This document shows, one piece after another, positions 36,937 through 49,423 of a DNA stretch of 64,000 bases. Made by a program: the position numbers and the translations under genes. The stretch is from NCBI GenBank assembly GCA_019722365.1, contig JADFUC010001653.1, forward strand, positions 29,730-93,729. Reading direction: 5' to 3'. Positions within the stretch are counted from its first letter, which is position 1. Every line of letters starts with the position of its first letter. A model generated the notes under the pieces. The model searched no databases. It was not told the DNA's origin and saw nothing but the letters and a program-made list of their open reading frames with translations. Source of the stretch: Lithospermum erythrorhizon (taxonomy: Eukaryota > Streptophyta > Magnoliopsida > Boraginales > Boraginaceae).

Positions 36937-37770
36937 ACATGTAAAGTAATCAGCCCAAGTGGCAAATGGGGAGGTTGAAATCAAGCAGTATATTGATTTC
37001 TTTAATTATGCTAATTATGCATAATCGTTGTAACAATTCATTTACTTAGTTTTAAATGAGATTACTTCCAACTAAGTTGTTCAATAATAGTAATCAGAAT
37101 TACAAATAGAAACTCATGATAATATCAAAGGTTACGCCATTGCTATTATAATAATATTAATGGTCAATTATATTAATATACAACCATATTATTCGAGTTC
37201 AAAAGGTCACACAGTGACATTGGAATCTTATTTCATGTACGAAACGTAAATCGTGATTAAGCAAATTAGAAATTGATTAAAATCAACGAGATACCTAATC
37301 GAGCTGCTTTTACATCGATAATGTAAAAATACACCGACAAAACCGAATCAATTAACTGGCAAGTTCAATTGACTAAGCAATGCGAAGCTCATTAGTGACT
37401 TATTAGTTACTCACTCAAGCAAGATTCAATTACTTAACGGTTTTTAACGAGTCGTCATCGTTAACGAAGTCGAGCTATTCTGCTTTAAAAAGGAAGAAGC
37501 CATATAGTGATAGAACATGCTATTTGAAAAACCTAAGTTTTTCTCTCATCTTCTTCCTCCTCACAAAATTCAATCGCCCCCTCCCCTCTTCCATGCTCTG
37601 CTAGTCACGCTTTTGACTCAATCATATCCAATTTATCTCGTGATTCTAGCAAGTCCAATCACGTGGTTCAACCGCCTCCATGTGGACTAATTTGCATCTA
37701 CTCAAGTGCTAAAAGCTAAGAAATTCAACTGAGCTCTTCACGAGAAATTCGAATCTGAGGCATTTACCTT
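36937..37770 (+). mobile_element. Copia-like 3' end: polypurine tract and 3' LTR
   Basis: A CCAAGTGGCAAATGGGGAG tract at about 36955-36972 has the look of a Copia polypurine tract. The LTR that follows (GTTGAAATCAAGCAGTATAT) is homologous to 30105-30296 and, inverted, to 26470-27450. It includes a promoter-like CTTTAAAAAGGAAGAAGCC at about 37481 and ends near 37760. Confidence 0.6.
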
Positions 37771-38450
37771 TTTTATAGACAAATAATAAAAATCAAATAT
37801 TTACTACAATTATTTAACAAATCACAAAATCCAGAAAAAAAATCAACAAAAATGAATATTTAGCTAAAACTAAATTAAAAAAGATGTGAAATTCATTTTA
37901 TTGAATTAATTGTATACATCCGGGTAAAAGTGGGCAAATGATGAGGCTCGCTAACCTCTTCAGCCAAGTAGAGGCCATGGAAGGAGTAGCTGGGCCGAGA
38001 TGTCTGAACAGGCGAATAGCGGAACACTCAAGAGCTACAAGCGAAACAGACTACGAACCATGTGGCGTCGCGGAGTCGTGTCTTCGTAGTTAAATAAGAA
38101 CGGAAAATGACTTAATTGCTTTCTCTATATTATTACTCCCACATAACGAATCTATTTCAGAATTAACCATATCGGTTCTATTTAGGTCGATTTTTCTACG
38201 GAACCGAACCCGAATCCATTTTTCTTTTCGATTTTTATTTTTTGAACCTACACCTGCCCAAAATTTTCGCCATTTTCTGCTCTGCCTGGCTCTGCTCTGG
38301 CCCGGTTTCGGATTTTGTGCACACCCCTTGCTCTCACGTAATGCCCCATCCTTATCTCCCTTCTGGTTGGAGAGACCATTAGGAAGAGTATAAGGTGCCT
38401 TCATATAACGGATGCGTAATAATCCAAGTAGTTGAGTCCCTGGGAAGTAC
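37771..38450 (-). repeat. Repeat X copy 1 (upstream part of the PF04195-like Gypsy unit)
   Basis: About 620 bp is shared with 39715-40340, same orientation (landmarks: AATAAAAATCAAAT at the left, ATATTATTACTCC, and GAACCTA..C near the right). On the minus strand it lies upstream of the PF04195-like ORF, so it is the leader or LTR of that element. Copy 1 pairs with the ORF copy at 28.1-30.1 kb, with 7.7 kb inserted in between. Confidence 0.55.
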
Positions 38451-38569
38451 AAGAAGCCAGATTATCCTTCAAACTAGCTCCGCATTTCGGCCAAGCAGGG
38501 TATTATAGCTCGAAAGAATCTAACAAAAGCGCGCAGAGGTGAGCATACTTTTCTTTTTCGGCCTCCAAA

Positions 38570-39714
38570 TTACCAAGGGGAACTATGAGCTCACTGCTCA
38601 AGATATCACCTGGGCATTTGGTAAGCCGGGTGAGTAAAGTGCCTAGCATTTATATTCTCCAAAGCCCAATTCTTGCTTGGAGCGCTGACGTGACCTTCTC
38701 GTAAGAGGTGCTCCTCTTCGCCGGTGTAACCGATAGTCCCCGAACTCAAAACCGGTCATGCGATCACCAATAGGCTGTAGGAAACTCCTACCCTTCATAG
38801 CCGCAACGTCCACCTCGGTAGGATCCGAGGCATTTTGATTAGTTTTCTCGACTTTAGCTGAAATAAAAATAATAAAGGGTTAGAACATGGCTTAGTAATA
38901 TAGGCTACTCGAGAAATAGATATAAAGATACCCTAAGTAACGGGCGGATCGCTGCGGGGATTACACATCTTATCGTGAATCAAACCCGCCATGACAATCT
39001 TAAATTTCTTCGTAGAATAGGTCATCCAGTAGGCTTCATTGAATTTCCTTCAGAGCCACTGATTTGACTTTTTATGAAGTGATCCCTTATAGATAAACAA
39101 CCTACCCTCCATTTATCCCAAATGATCGAAACTGCAGCCCTACACCCCTCTGGACACAAAAACTATCAGTCAGGAAACCGTTTAAATAAGCTTCTTTGGA
39201 CGGGAGATATCCAGAAAATTCTTACTCACTTGACCTTCCCATTTCTCACTTAAAGATAACGACCTATGTCAGTCGAAGAGACTACCAACAGTGGGATACT
39301 GCCAGATTATAGCTATTTTACGTTTACTCTGAAAATGGTAATGTTTACCATCCAATCGGATTGATCGCCTGGTCCATTTAAGTTCTCTAACAAATCATTT
39401 ACAAAACCCGCTAAAAGTGCACAGATCTCAATAGAAAAATCTTCAGTAAATAAAGGGTCCACCGGACTAGGCTTCCAACGTTCGGTTCGGTTGTGGGAAT
39501 AGAACTCCAACCGACCCGGCCGGGTCTATTTGGCGATGGAACCATGATCGGATCTGCTCGTTGGTTCGGCGGAATGGGTTTCTCTGCTTTTTGGATTCAA
39601 CCCAAAAATCAAAAACAAAGATGCGCACTTAAGACAATTCCATCATTTTTCTATGAAAAATCAACCCAAAACCAAGAGCAATAACAAAAAGATGTCATAC
39701 CAAAGCATCCAACC
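38570..39714 (-). pseudogene. Gypsy-type ORF (PF04195-like), copy 2
   Basis: Homologous to 29060-30104 in the same orientation. The minus-strand frame at 39510-39313 reads GFVNDLLENLNGPGDQSDW, matching copy 1. Frames are broken elsewhere. Unlike copy 1 it is still contiguous with its upstream repeat X (39715-40340). Confidence 0.45.
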
Positions 39715-40340
39715 TTTATGTGACAAAGAATAAAAATCAAATCTTTACTATACTTTAAAATCACAAACCTTAAAAAAAAATCAACAAAATGAATATTTAC
39801 TAAAAGCCCAAATTAAGAAAGACGCTGATATTCATTTTATCAATTATCAGATACCACGCGGGGTGTGGCAACGACGGAGGCTCAGCTCTTCAATGCGAGA
39901 AAGTGGCAGCGAGTAACGGGGCTTGACTTAAACCGGGAAAGTAAATAATACTAAGAACAAGCGCTAAGTATGCTGGGAAACCGTAAAGGGAAGGGCAGGA
40001 AATGGTCTTGTAAGAAATAAGAATGGGAAATGACTTAATTTCTTTCTCTATATTATTACTCCTACATAATGTATCTATTTTTTGCAATTAACCACATCGT
40101 GTTTCCTGTTCTGTAACCGTCGATTTTTTCAAGGAACCGAACCGAACTGATTTTCTTTCAGTTTTTTATTTTTTGAACCTAAATCGGTTCGTTTCAATCT
40201 ACCCAAAATTTTGGTTATTTTCGTCTTGCCCGTCAATTCTATCCAGCTGTATTTCATAAGACACCCCTACCCTCGGGACAGAACGCCCATCCTTATTTCC
40301 TCCTTTACTACGGGCTTAGTATCGACTCACCTTACGGAAC
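39715..40340 (-). repeat. Repeat X copy 2
   Basis: Directly repeated version of 37771-38390. Both copies diverge from each other beyond CCCATCCTTAT (about 38345 and 40288). Confidence 0.6.
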
Positions 40341-41569
40341 TCTAATACCCACATCCGCCAGGATAGAAAAATATTCCTTAGAATCCCATAGTTGGGTATC
40401 CATAAAAGGAACGGGAAGTGGACTTTTTCTATGAAAGCACAGGCAATTGCATCCTCACCTTCTGGGCTACCGTCAGCTAAGCACGCCTCACAAGTGGATT
40501 AAGGTACAACCGCTGAGAGAGAAATCATCCGGGAATGTCTCGATTCTCATCCATGATTGGGGCATCCGGATTATGGGATATTCGCCTACTTTCAAGACCT
40601 CATCATTGCTTCCTCCTCCCTGCTTTCAGTGGAACAATAGCTGAAAGCAGATCATTGCAGGCATAAAGAGTAAATCACATGTAAGGAACTTCCACACCCA
40701 CATATGTATAAAGTCAGATATGTTTGAATAAGCATAAGATCAATAACCCTAACCGGGGAATTTTTGGCGAATCGAGAAGAAAGGGTGCTCAGAGACTTCT
40801 ATCAACGTGATAGCTTCGGGGCTTATAAAGTAACAAATAATAAACACAAATATAAGGCTAATTGAAGCAAAAAGTGTCAAACTTTCAAGAGAAACCTCAT
40901 AGTAGTCAAGATTTAGTGGCGATTGTTATACACACACCCAAAAACAGAAGAGTTAGTAGTGAAATGACTATTTTTCCCTATTGTAGTTGCAAGTTACGTA
41001 AATTATGCTCGTGGTAAAATAGTCATTTCAAAGGTTAAAAATACTATTTAAGTGTATATTTGGATCCCATTTAAAGAGGAAAGTAGATCATCTTCGACAA
41101 GTGCCTGAATAATGTCGGTAAAGAATCTGTGGGACAACAGATATGTGAAGTTATCTGGGCAAAAAAATCACATAAACTCATATAAACCAAGTAAACTCAC
41201 GATATCTTCCCAAATTATAACTGAAAAACACAAGAATTATAAGAGGAAAATTTAAGAAAAGGGCAGGAATTTGAAAGCTGGGGCATTTAACAAGCACGCT
41301 GGTAGGAAAGGAAAGTTAACTACAAAGTGAAAAGAAGTACAAAATCGTACCTTTATGTGTAAGAACGAAGCGGGGCCACCATGACCCTGTGTATGGATAC
41401 GGCCGGTAGGCAATGCTGCTCATCCTACAGCAGAAATATTTGACTAATGATGGGAAACCCTGTTCCTTGGTTCTTATCTCCGCCAAATTTAACGTGATCT
41501 CCTCTGGGCGGATCCTCGAAGGCGATGAAGGATACAATCTGGGTAGCATGGAGTATTTAAATAATAATA
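40341..41569. other. Unassigned repeat-derived sequence
   Basis: No domain recognised. Apart from the small MITE at 40959-41031, this is a mixture of moderate-G+C patches, probably more of the minus-strand Gypsy unit, and AT-rich DNA. Confidence 0.4.
40959..41031. mobile_element. 73-bp palindromic MITE
   Basis: The ends GTGAAATGACTATTTTTCCC and, reversed, TGAAATGACTATTTTACCAC form inverted repeats of about 20 bp around a 30-bp centre. The same terminal sequence bounds the 1.5-kb element at 56470-57976. Confidence 0.7.
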
Positions 41570-42150
41570 TCTCCTTTGGCTAGTTCAAAATTAATAAATA
41601 CTGGGAGTAACGAAGTATCTAAACTATAACCTAAATGGGCATCCCATAATCATTAGTACTAAAGTCAAAGTGTAAAGAGGGCCTTTCAAAGATATTCTCC
41701 GCCTACGGGAAAGAACATACATCTTCAAGCGATACTCTTCTCCGTCTATGGGAAGAACACATGTGGATGTACTCTTTTCCTTCTCTAGTACTGTCCTCTC
41801 ATTGTATTATATATTTATCCTCACCAACTACAAATGAAAGGCTATTGTACTTACTCGCACCTAAATACAACACTATTCGTTACTAACCCAAGATTCTGAG
41901 TGTCCATGGGTAAAATGTCGACCACACTTTCAGGTATGACGGATACCACAACCTCAGAACCATCCACCCAAGACAGATCCCACACAACATCTGATCCGAC
42001 ATTCAGTCTGTTGTACTTGACTAGGTCGAACCAATTCTCACTCCCAGACTTAAGATATCCACTTGCCAAACATACATTACGAGTAGTCCCAATTAGAGAA
42101 GTATCCACACACATCCCATCGAAAATATGGATACATCAAAAAATGATAGA
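41570..42150 (+). mobile_element. LTR of the Tat-like Gypsy family (possible displaced 3' LTR)
   Basis: Matches 20570-21065 in the same orientation, including GGGAAGAACACA, CCTCACCAACTACAAATGA and GATATCCACTTGCCAAACAT. It may be the 3' LTR of the element at 20.5-26.4 kb, pushed away by 15 kb of later insertions, or a solo LTR. Confidence 0.6.
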
Positions 42151-42239
42151 GGATTATCCTGATGAAGCCACAAACTAAAACCTCCGATGAAAATGCAAAG
42201 AGTCGGTTGCTTACCAAAATACTCTAATGCTCAAGTCAA

Positions 42240-45200
42240 TAGTGACTCAAGAGAGTTTACGTAATGTAATGTGTTCTCTATAAGATTTCATAAATATTCG
42301 CTCCATAGTGAGGAAGTATATATATGAGATTGATAGGGGTAATACATGTCTCTTGTTATGAATATAACTAAGAACGATATAAATAGACAAAGAGAATAAT
42401 AAATAAGGAGAAAAATATATTTTATTACTTTTATCGTCAGACAGATACAATAAATGAATAAATTTCATTTATGCGCTTCAAAATACACATACGGTATAAC
42501 TCGATAAACAAGTACTTACTTTCTCCTAATCAAGTTTATTCTCTTTTCTTGCTTAAACGCGCGACTCGGGTGTACAAGATAAGAACCATTATTTCATAAT
42601 ACCCCTCGATGTCTAATCAACAAAGCATTATGTCTCAAGAAACGCATTAGAAAATTCGCTTTGGGAAAAAGAGTGCATATGTGTAATATACGCATAAAAT
42701 GTTGTCTCATTAAAACCTCAATATAAAAATCCATTGAGACAAAATCATAATTAAGAAAAAAGAGTATAATGCGTACTAACTCCCCTCATGACCACATCAC
42801 TTGACAATTTTAGTCGACGTAGTTTCATACTTTTGGATAACTTCTAATGTCGAGTAGGGCATTTCTTGTAGATAATATCTCAGATTTATCACATGTTTAA
42901 TTTATGGAACATAAGTTGTTACAAGGTCGCCCGGACCAAACCACAAGTAATAATTTGCCGGATTATAGTTATCAAATCAAACACATTCACGACTTTCTTC
43001 AAGTATTTGATAATTTCTACATTCGACGACAAGCATCGAGAGTAGCTTGTTTCAGATATCACCATAAAATACATCACTACTAGTAAATAAATATCATTTA
43101 TGCGATCCTCCAACAGACTGGCACAATATTATGCATTCGCAAAACCAATTATCTATAAATTGAAATAGGTTTAAGGCACTTATATATGGTACTTCGACCA
43201 TAATTCTTTTTTGTATTTTCTCTTGGTATTAATGAGCCAATGTTCATATTTGGTGATATCATAACTATTGGGATGTTCAACATGACTTATTCAAGGTATT
43301 GCATCTCAAATTTCATCTTCAAGAGGATTAGAACTTTTGAAAGCTTTTTAGGCGGAGTTCCAATAATATTTAAGTCATAAATATAAATTCATTATGAGTA
43401 ATTTTTCTCTCGATCAATACACAGAACACGACGGGCCATGTAAGATCATTCGTATAACCTTTGTGGTTAACAATCACTAAGAAAAACCCTGTAGGGAAAA
43501 CACCTACTGAAAGAAAGAAGTATTTATCTTTAGATATGTTTTAAGTAAGTGTCTCGTTAAAAACCTTACCGAGAAAACTCCAAATGAAAAAAAACTCAAT
43601 GGTTTAAAAGAAGACAACGATATCATACATACGTCCCCCGACGAAATCATCACAGTATATTATTCAAGGTAAAATCCAAACAATGCTACTCGGGAGTATT
43701 TATCCAATATTACATGATTATTCAATCATGTTTCCATTGTAAGATATATACTAGACTTGATACTTCAGGACCAAGCACATATCTTTCGTATGAGATTTTA
43801 TCTCTTATGTATCTCATTCAAATATTTTCACTTTAACTCAATCGAGTTAAGTTCCCAGGGATACATATTTGTGCTTCAGGCATCATAACTCTTTCTACAT
43901 ATATACTCAATCCTTGTACATGTATTCACGTATACGTATTTCACAACATGCTATATTATACGTCATATATGCATATTAAGAGGCTATATTTTATTGCTAC
44001 CAAACATATATAATTTTGATACCCTCCATCACAAAGATAGCGATTAATTTTATAATTCAAGTAGCGCCACGCATAAAATCTTTTGTGATAAATCTTATTT
44101 CGCTTATTTGCACGTATACCAATATATAATAAGTAAAGAGTATCATATTTGATTGTATTCGCTCTCACTTCACTGGTAGTATTTCAAGTTTACTCTTAAT
44201 CAAGCCTTTTCTTCGTCATTCATAAATATACGTGATATATATCTACTCACTTAAGGAGATAGATTTCATAATCCCTCATATCAGCTTTCATTATAGAGCT
44301 CTTAATTTTATTGTCGCATACCTTTATTTTGGTTCCACCATGTTCACGATAACCTAAGTATTCAATATGTACATGAATTTTGTTATGTAAATGTCTTCGT
44401 ACATTAGTACTTTAGCTTATTCATGATATATCTACGCACTTTCCCAGGTAACATTCTCCTAGACCATTCTTCACGTCATATCTTCGACGCGGAACTATTT
44501 ACAATCTAAGTTCTTCGAAACCTCCACTTTATTTTGTGCTGCTTACAACCCAGAGTAAGCACTTCATCAAGCATTCGAGGTCCAAAATTTGCTCGTAGTG
44601 AACTTCTATTTGCATCATCCCTTATTCATATTTTTCGAACTTTCAGCTCATATTTATTCATTTTTGAGGATCATCTAATATAGTGGATATTTCAAATTCA
44701 AGATAGTATATTTTTTGAGTTGTATACTATTCTCCCCTCAATGTTAAAAATATCGATATATCACAATGATAAATTACTTAATAAATTAATTTCAATTTCT
44801 ATATTTGTAAGTATATGTATACATACCTTCCTGCATAATAATCATTAAAAGTCTCATTTAGCATAAGACTAAGAATATATGACGCAAACATAACCGGAGT
44901 GGTAAAATATGTGGTTTCCCGACCAAACCAACTATACCTGGGGAGTTTTTTATAATAATTTGGCATAACGTAACAAAAGAAAGGTACATAGTGTAACATT
45001 TTCAATGATCAATTGGGGTAATTGCATGTAATTCAACGCACTCCCACAACAAATAATCCCTGAAGTTTACACTACGAAGCCTCACATAAATTTCTTTCAA
45101 ACTTAATAGTTTATCGACTTATCAACGAGCTTCCACCAAATATTCAATTATTCTTTCGTAATGCACTAACCCGAGACGGGTCTAACCGTTATGCCAAGCA

Positions 45201-47500
45201 ATAATAAATTTCACTCAAACTTCCGGGGTTTGACAAAAGTGTATTTTGGATATACAAACAGGCCATACTTCCTTCGCAGAACAATATATTAGCTCTTCAG
45301 AGAGCTCAATTGATTTTCTACACTTTTGATAAATTTTAGCTCTTTCGAGCCTCACTCAAGGTCTCAATGTGGTAGACAATTTGACATTTTGAAACCTGCT
45401 TAGACTCCTTTCTATTCTTAGAATAATATGCGCATCTTGAATACATATTTTTGAGGCACCTTTTATCTCTGGGAAAGCATTCATCAATTTTGCAATCGCC
45501 TCGATATTGTAATAATACTCACTTATCAGGTTATTAGATAAGAAAAATATTTCTTATCTTTTTAGAATGGTATGAGTTGTTGCACCAGAAGACATATTTC
45601 TCTTTATCCATGTTGTTGATGGCAATCCTATCAAAATCGAAAATCATACACCGCAGAATTCATGAAAAGATAGCACACATAAGGATCAGGCTTAAATACC
45701 AAATCTTTCCTCAAATTTAACTAAATTTAACATGTATAATCACAAACCAACTACGATTAGGAAATTCATTCTTCCTTCAAAATGATACGTTGACTCTTTC
45801 GGAGCATTCACCACTTTTGCACTACCTCATACTGACACATTATTCACTTCTCTCATATCAAGTAGAAGAAGATTTTTCTTCTTTAAAAGTCGATATAGAC
45901 AGGCCTATATACTGCATAATTTGCACTATTTTATGGTTATATACTCGACAATATCATTTTGTAAGGTACTTAGACCTCAAGAAATCAAGTAGTAATCAAA
46001 TTCATAAAGCTCTCAATTCATGTAATCAATCAGATGATTTCAATTATACGAGTCTTCACTTATATGCTCCGGTAGCTTCACAATCATAAGTGAATTCACC
46101 ATATTATTTTCTTTCAAAACATTGAGGGTATTCATATAGATTCTTTAGGAATATTCAAAAGCTCTTAATATATATGATTATCATTTTTAAGCCCTTAATC
46201 TTTCCATATGCGTGCTTTCTTAAAATTAAGTATTCAAGACACATCAAAAGGTTCAAAGATATTTAGTCTTCTTGACTAATTATAATATAAATTTTGAATC
46301 TTCGCTTAAGTAATGCTTATTACGACTACAATCTTGTAAATTGCCTCTGACTAATAATAATGTAAATTTTTTTCAACTATACATAATCAAGTCTTATAGA
46401 CTAATTGTGAGATTATAAGGGTAGGAAATAAATATTTTTCGTAAGTCTTCTAGACTAATAATATATCTCATACCACATAATACTCATACAAATAGATCTG
46501 ATTAATAATTCACATGATGATAAATTCAACAATTATATATATCAATATAATAAGTCTTCTGAGACTAGGATGACGATACATGTCTTCTGTGACAAATATA
46601 TATCTAATAATTAATGAACCATAGAAAGTGCATATATCTAATAAAACTAATTTTATCAATTAATAAGTCTTCGTGACTTAAGCATTTGATAATCGTGTTC
46701 TTGACTCATAAATATAAATTCTAATGATTAGTTTCAATATATGTAATAAGACGTAATATATCAAGATAATTACAAATCACTATTAATACTTAATCAAACT
46801 AATTATATTTAATATTTTTATACTAGTGGTCAGTATTAGATGCAAGCTCTGTATATAAACAATAATATTCCGTATTCTAAATCAACTATTCTATTAGACC
46901 CATATCATCCAAAGTATAATCAAAATCATATACTACTTACTAGTTACTACTCTTTTCAATAAATCACAATATAAAAAGATTCATAATTTATAATTCTAGT
47001 TGACAAGCCTACTCCTATGACAACGATAAAATTCATAATTCTATAATTTGGTGTACCTTTAATCAATCTGGAGAAAGTAACTTACTCACTTGGTATATGT
47101 GCACATCTTCAAAGCTAATGTTTGATCTTCAAATAATATCTAGGAGAATGATAACATTTTTCCTACGGGCCAAACCTATAGTATTTTTCCCTTATCAGAC
47201 GCATTAGTCGAAGATTAATCGCTACCGATAACGCTAAGCATGAATATAACTAACAACGTAAATGTATTTATAATAATAAACAAGGAGGAGAATATCTTTA
47301 TTACTTTGGTTGTCATACAGATACAATATAACGAGCTTTCTATTTCTGTGACTTCAAGATACAATATATACTGTGATAACTTGACAAACAAGAAATTACT
47401 TTCTTTTCCAAATCAGCTTATCTCTTTTCGCTAAACAAACGACGTGATTGCATAAAGATAAAGACATCCACTATTTTCATAACATCTCTTTAATATCTTC
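42240..47500. mobile_element. AT-rich non-coding retrotransposon-like repeat, copy A
   Basis: Collinear with 58900-64000 (for example AAGAAAAATATTTCTTATCT at 45540 and 62474, and GTTTGACAAAAGTGTATTTTG at 45230 and 62161). Segments at about 42350-42610 and 47235-47495 resemble each other in direct orientation and may be LTRs, giving an element of about 5.2 kb. It contains several CTCATTAAAACCT-type motifs followed by AAAA-rich runs (42716, 43547). No ORF with a known domain. Orientation is not determined. Confidence 0.55.
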
Positions 47501-49423
47501 ATTAATAATTAAATTTTTAGGTATACATCTTGATGATCTAGTCGGATAAGTGGCACATTTATGATTTCAAACTATCACCCTAATACAATCTTTATTACGT
47601 CCTATTGTGTCCAATTGATTGATTCCAATTGGAAGGGTGATTTGGCCCCTTCCCGTTTTGGCTCTGGACTGGACTTTTGGTCAAATGGGTCTTATATACT
47701 CTCTGGTGATTTTGGACGGACTTACAGTTTAGATCATTGATCCTCTTTTACCTTATTCTTGTTTAGATAAATCTTTTTGGACTCCATGAAAATCTTTTAT
47801 TTGAATTCGATCGAACACAAATCAGGTTTGGTTTAAGATGAGCCTATCGAATCAAAATTCAAGTCAAACTTTTTGAGCCTTTAAGCCTATTGCATAACGC
47901 TATTTATCTCAAATAAGTGGCCTCTTAAATTTTTCATACATTGCATAAATTAAATCTAAGGGCTGTTAGAGTTTGAAAGCTGTATGAACATTTTTTAACA
48001 CGCAAGTCGGGTTTTGCGTACAACCCATTTCAAAATCGAACCGGTTTCTTTACATATACATTCAACTCCAAAGAAAAACCAAATTCTAATTTCTCAAAAC
48101 AATAACCACTTCATCTTCTTTTTTGTTTCTATAGAAAAAAATGTATGTCTTTCTTTCGTTATAAATCTCTCTCTCTCTTCCTTTCCCTATTATTTTTTGT
48201 TAATTTTAGTTTTCACTTTTTGTACATTTTGTAATATTTTATCTAATTTCGTTTAAAATTTTACTTAATATTTGATCATGTTTAGGGATTTTGTTCATAT
48301 CTGAACAAGACTTCTAAGGATGTTTCGAATTAATTTTTAATTTTTGGACTATTCATCTAATTTTTCTTTTATTTTTATTTGAACTTGTAAATATAAAAAT
48401 TATTCATGAATTATTTGGGCAATTATTTTTTTCCGATTCTTAGGTGTGTCGAATGGCATGTGATTGTTTGTTTATATGACATTTGAATAGTATGTGCACT
48501 TTTGACAAAGATTACTTTTAGAGATAAAATTCAAAACAAATAACCTTTTATTTTGTTTGATTCCTTGAATTCGATATCATATTTGGGTTTGAGATAACTC
48601 AAATCGGAAATAAAATTCAAAATCAGGTTTTCTTTATTAATAGTTTTATTTACGGTTAAAGGTATTTATTGACGTTTCATCAAGTTCTGTTCTCACCTTG
48701 TGGTAGAAATCTACATCTTAATTAAGAATTGTTCTAGAAAAGGTTAAGGACAATTTAGAAATTTGATTCAAGTATAATATCATATAATTGAAATAATCTG
48801 AAAATTTGAAGTTGTCTTATAATATGAAAATTCCAAGCTCTCTCGTAATTGAAATACTATAACAAGAAAATTTCAAGCATGTATAAAATGAAGAATCAAC
48901 AATGAGAAAATGAAGTTAAATTGAACTATATCCATAAAAACCTTAACACCTATTTGGGCTTTGGACTAAAAAAGTTCGGTTTTGATTTGAGCTTTTTTAA
49001 GAACTAATTAATAACAATTCAGTTTAAAAAAAAAAATCGAATCGAATAGACTACACCCGACCATCCGGGTTGGAGGGTTACCAAACAAAACCCTTCCCGC
49101 GATTTTCATTTACGAGAGAGAGAGAGAAAATGGACAAAAAATCCGGAAATAAAATCTTCTAATTTATTCCCACTTTAACATATTTATATTCTGCAATTTA
49201 TCATTTCTCTCAATTCCAGGTATTTAAATCCCCTAAAATATCGATTATTTAGTGTCACATATATATTATTCCAATCATTTTGCAATTTTACTTTTCATTT
49301 AATCAAATTAGGGTTCCACGTAATATATCTTTGTGATTCTGCTTCGTTATCAAAATGTTTCAGCATTGATGAATTATTACAACAAATTAGTTATAGCGTT
49401 TTCAGTTTTGTTGGGTTGATTTA
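47501..49423 (+). other. Upstream region and 5' UTR of the SUMO protease gene
   Basis: AT-rich, with no gene. A GA microsatellite at 49114-49127 and a small upstream ORF (49130-49162, 10 codons) lie in the probable 5' UTR. I did not find a clear TATA box, and an intron in the 5' UTR is possible. Confidence 0.4.

Noticed and set aside
45790..46089. 99-codon open frame in repeat copy A
   Set aside because: The frame is not kept in the collinear copy B (62720-63020), so it is not a conserved gene.
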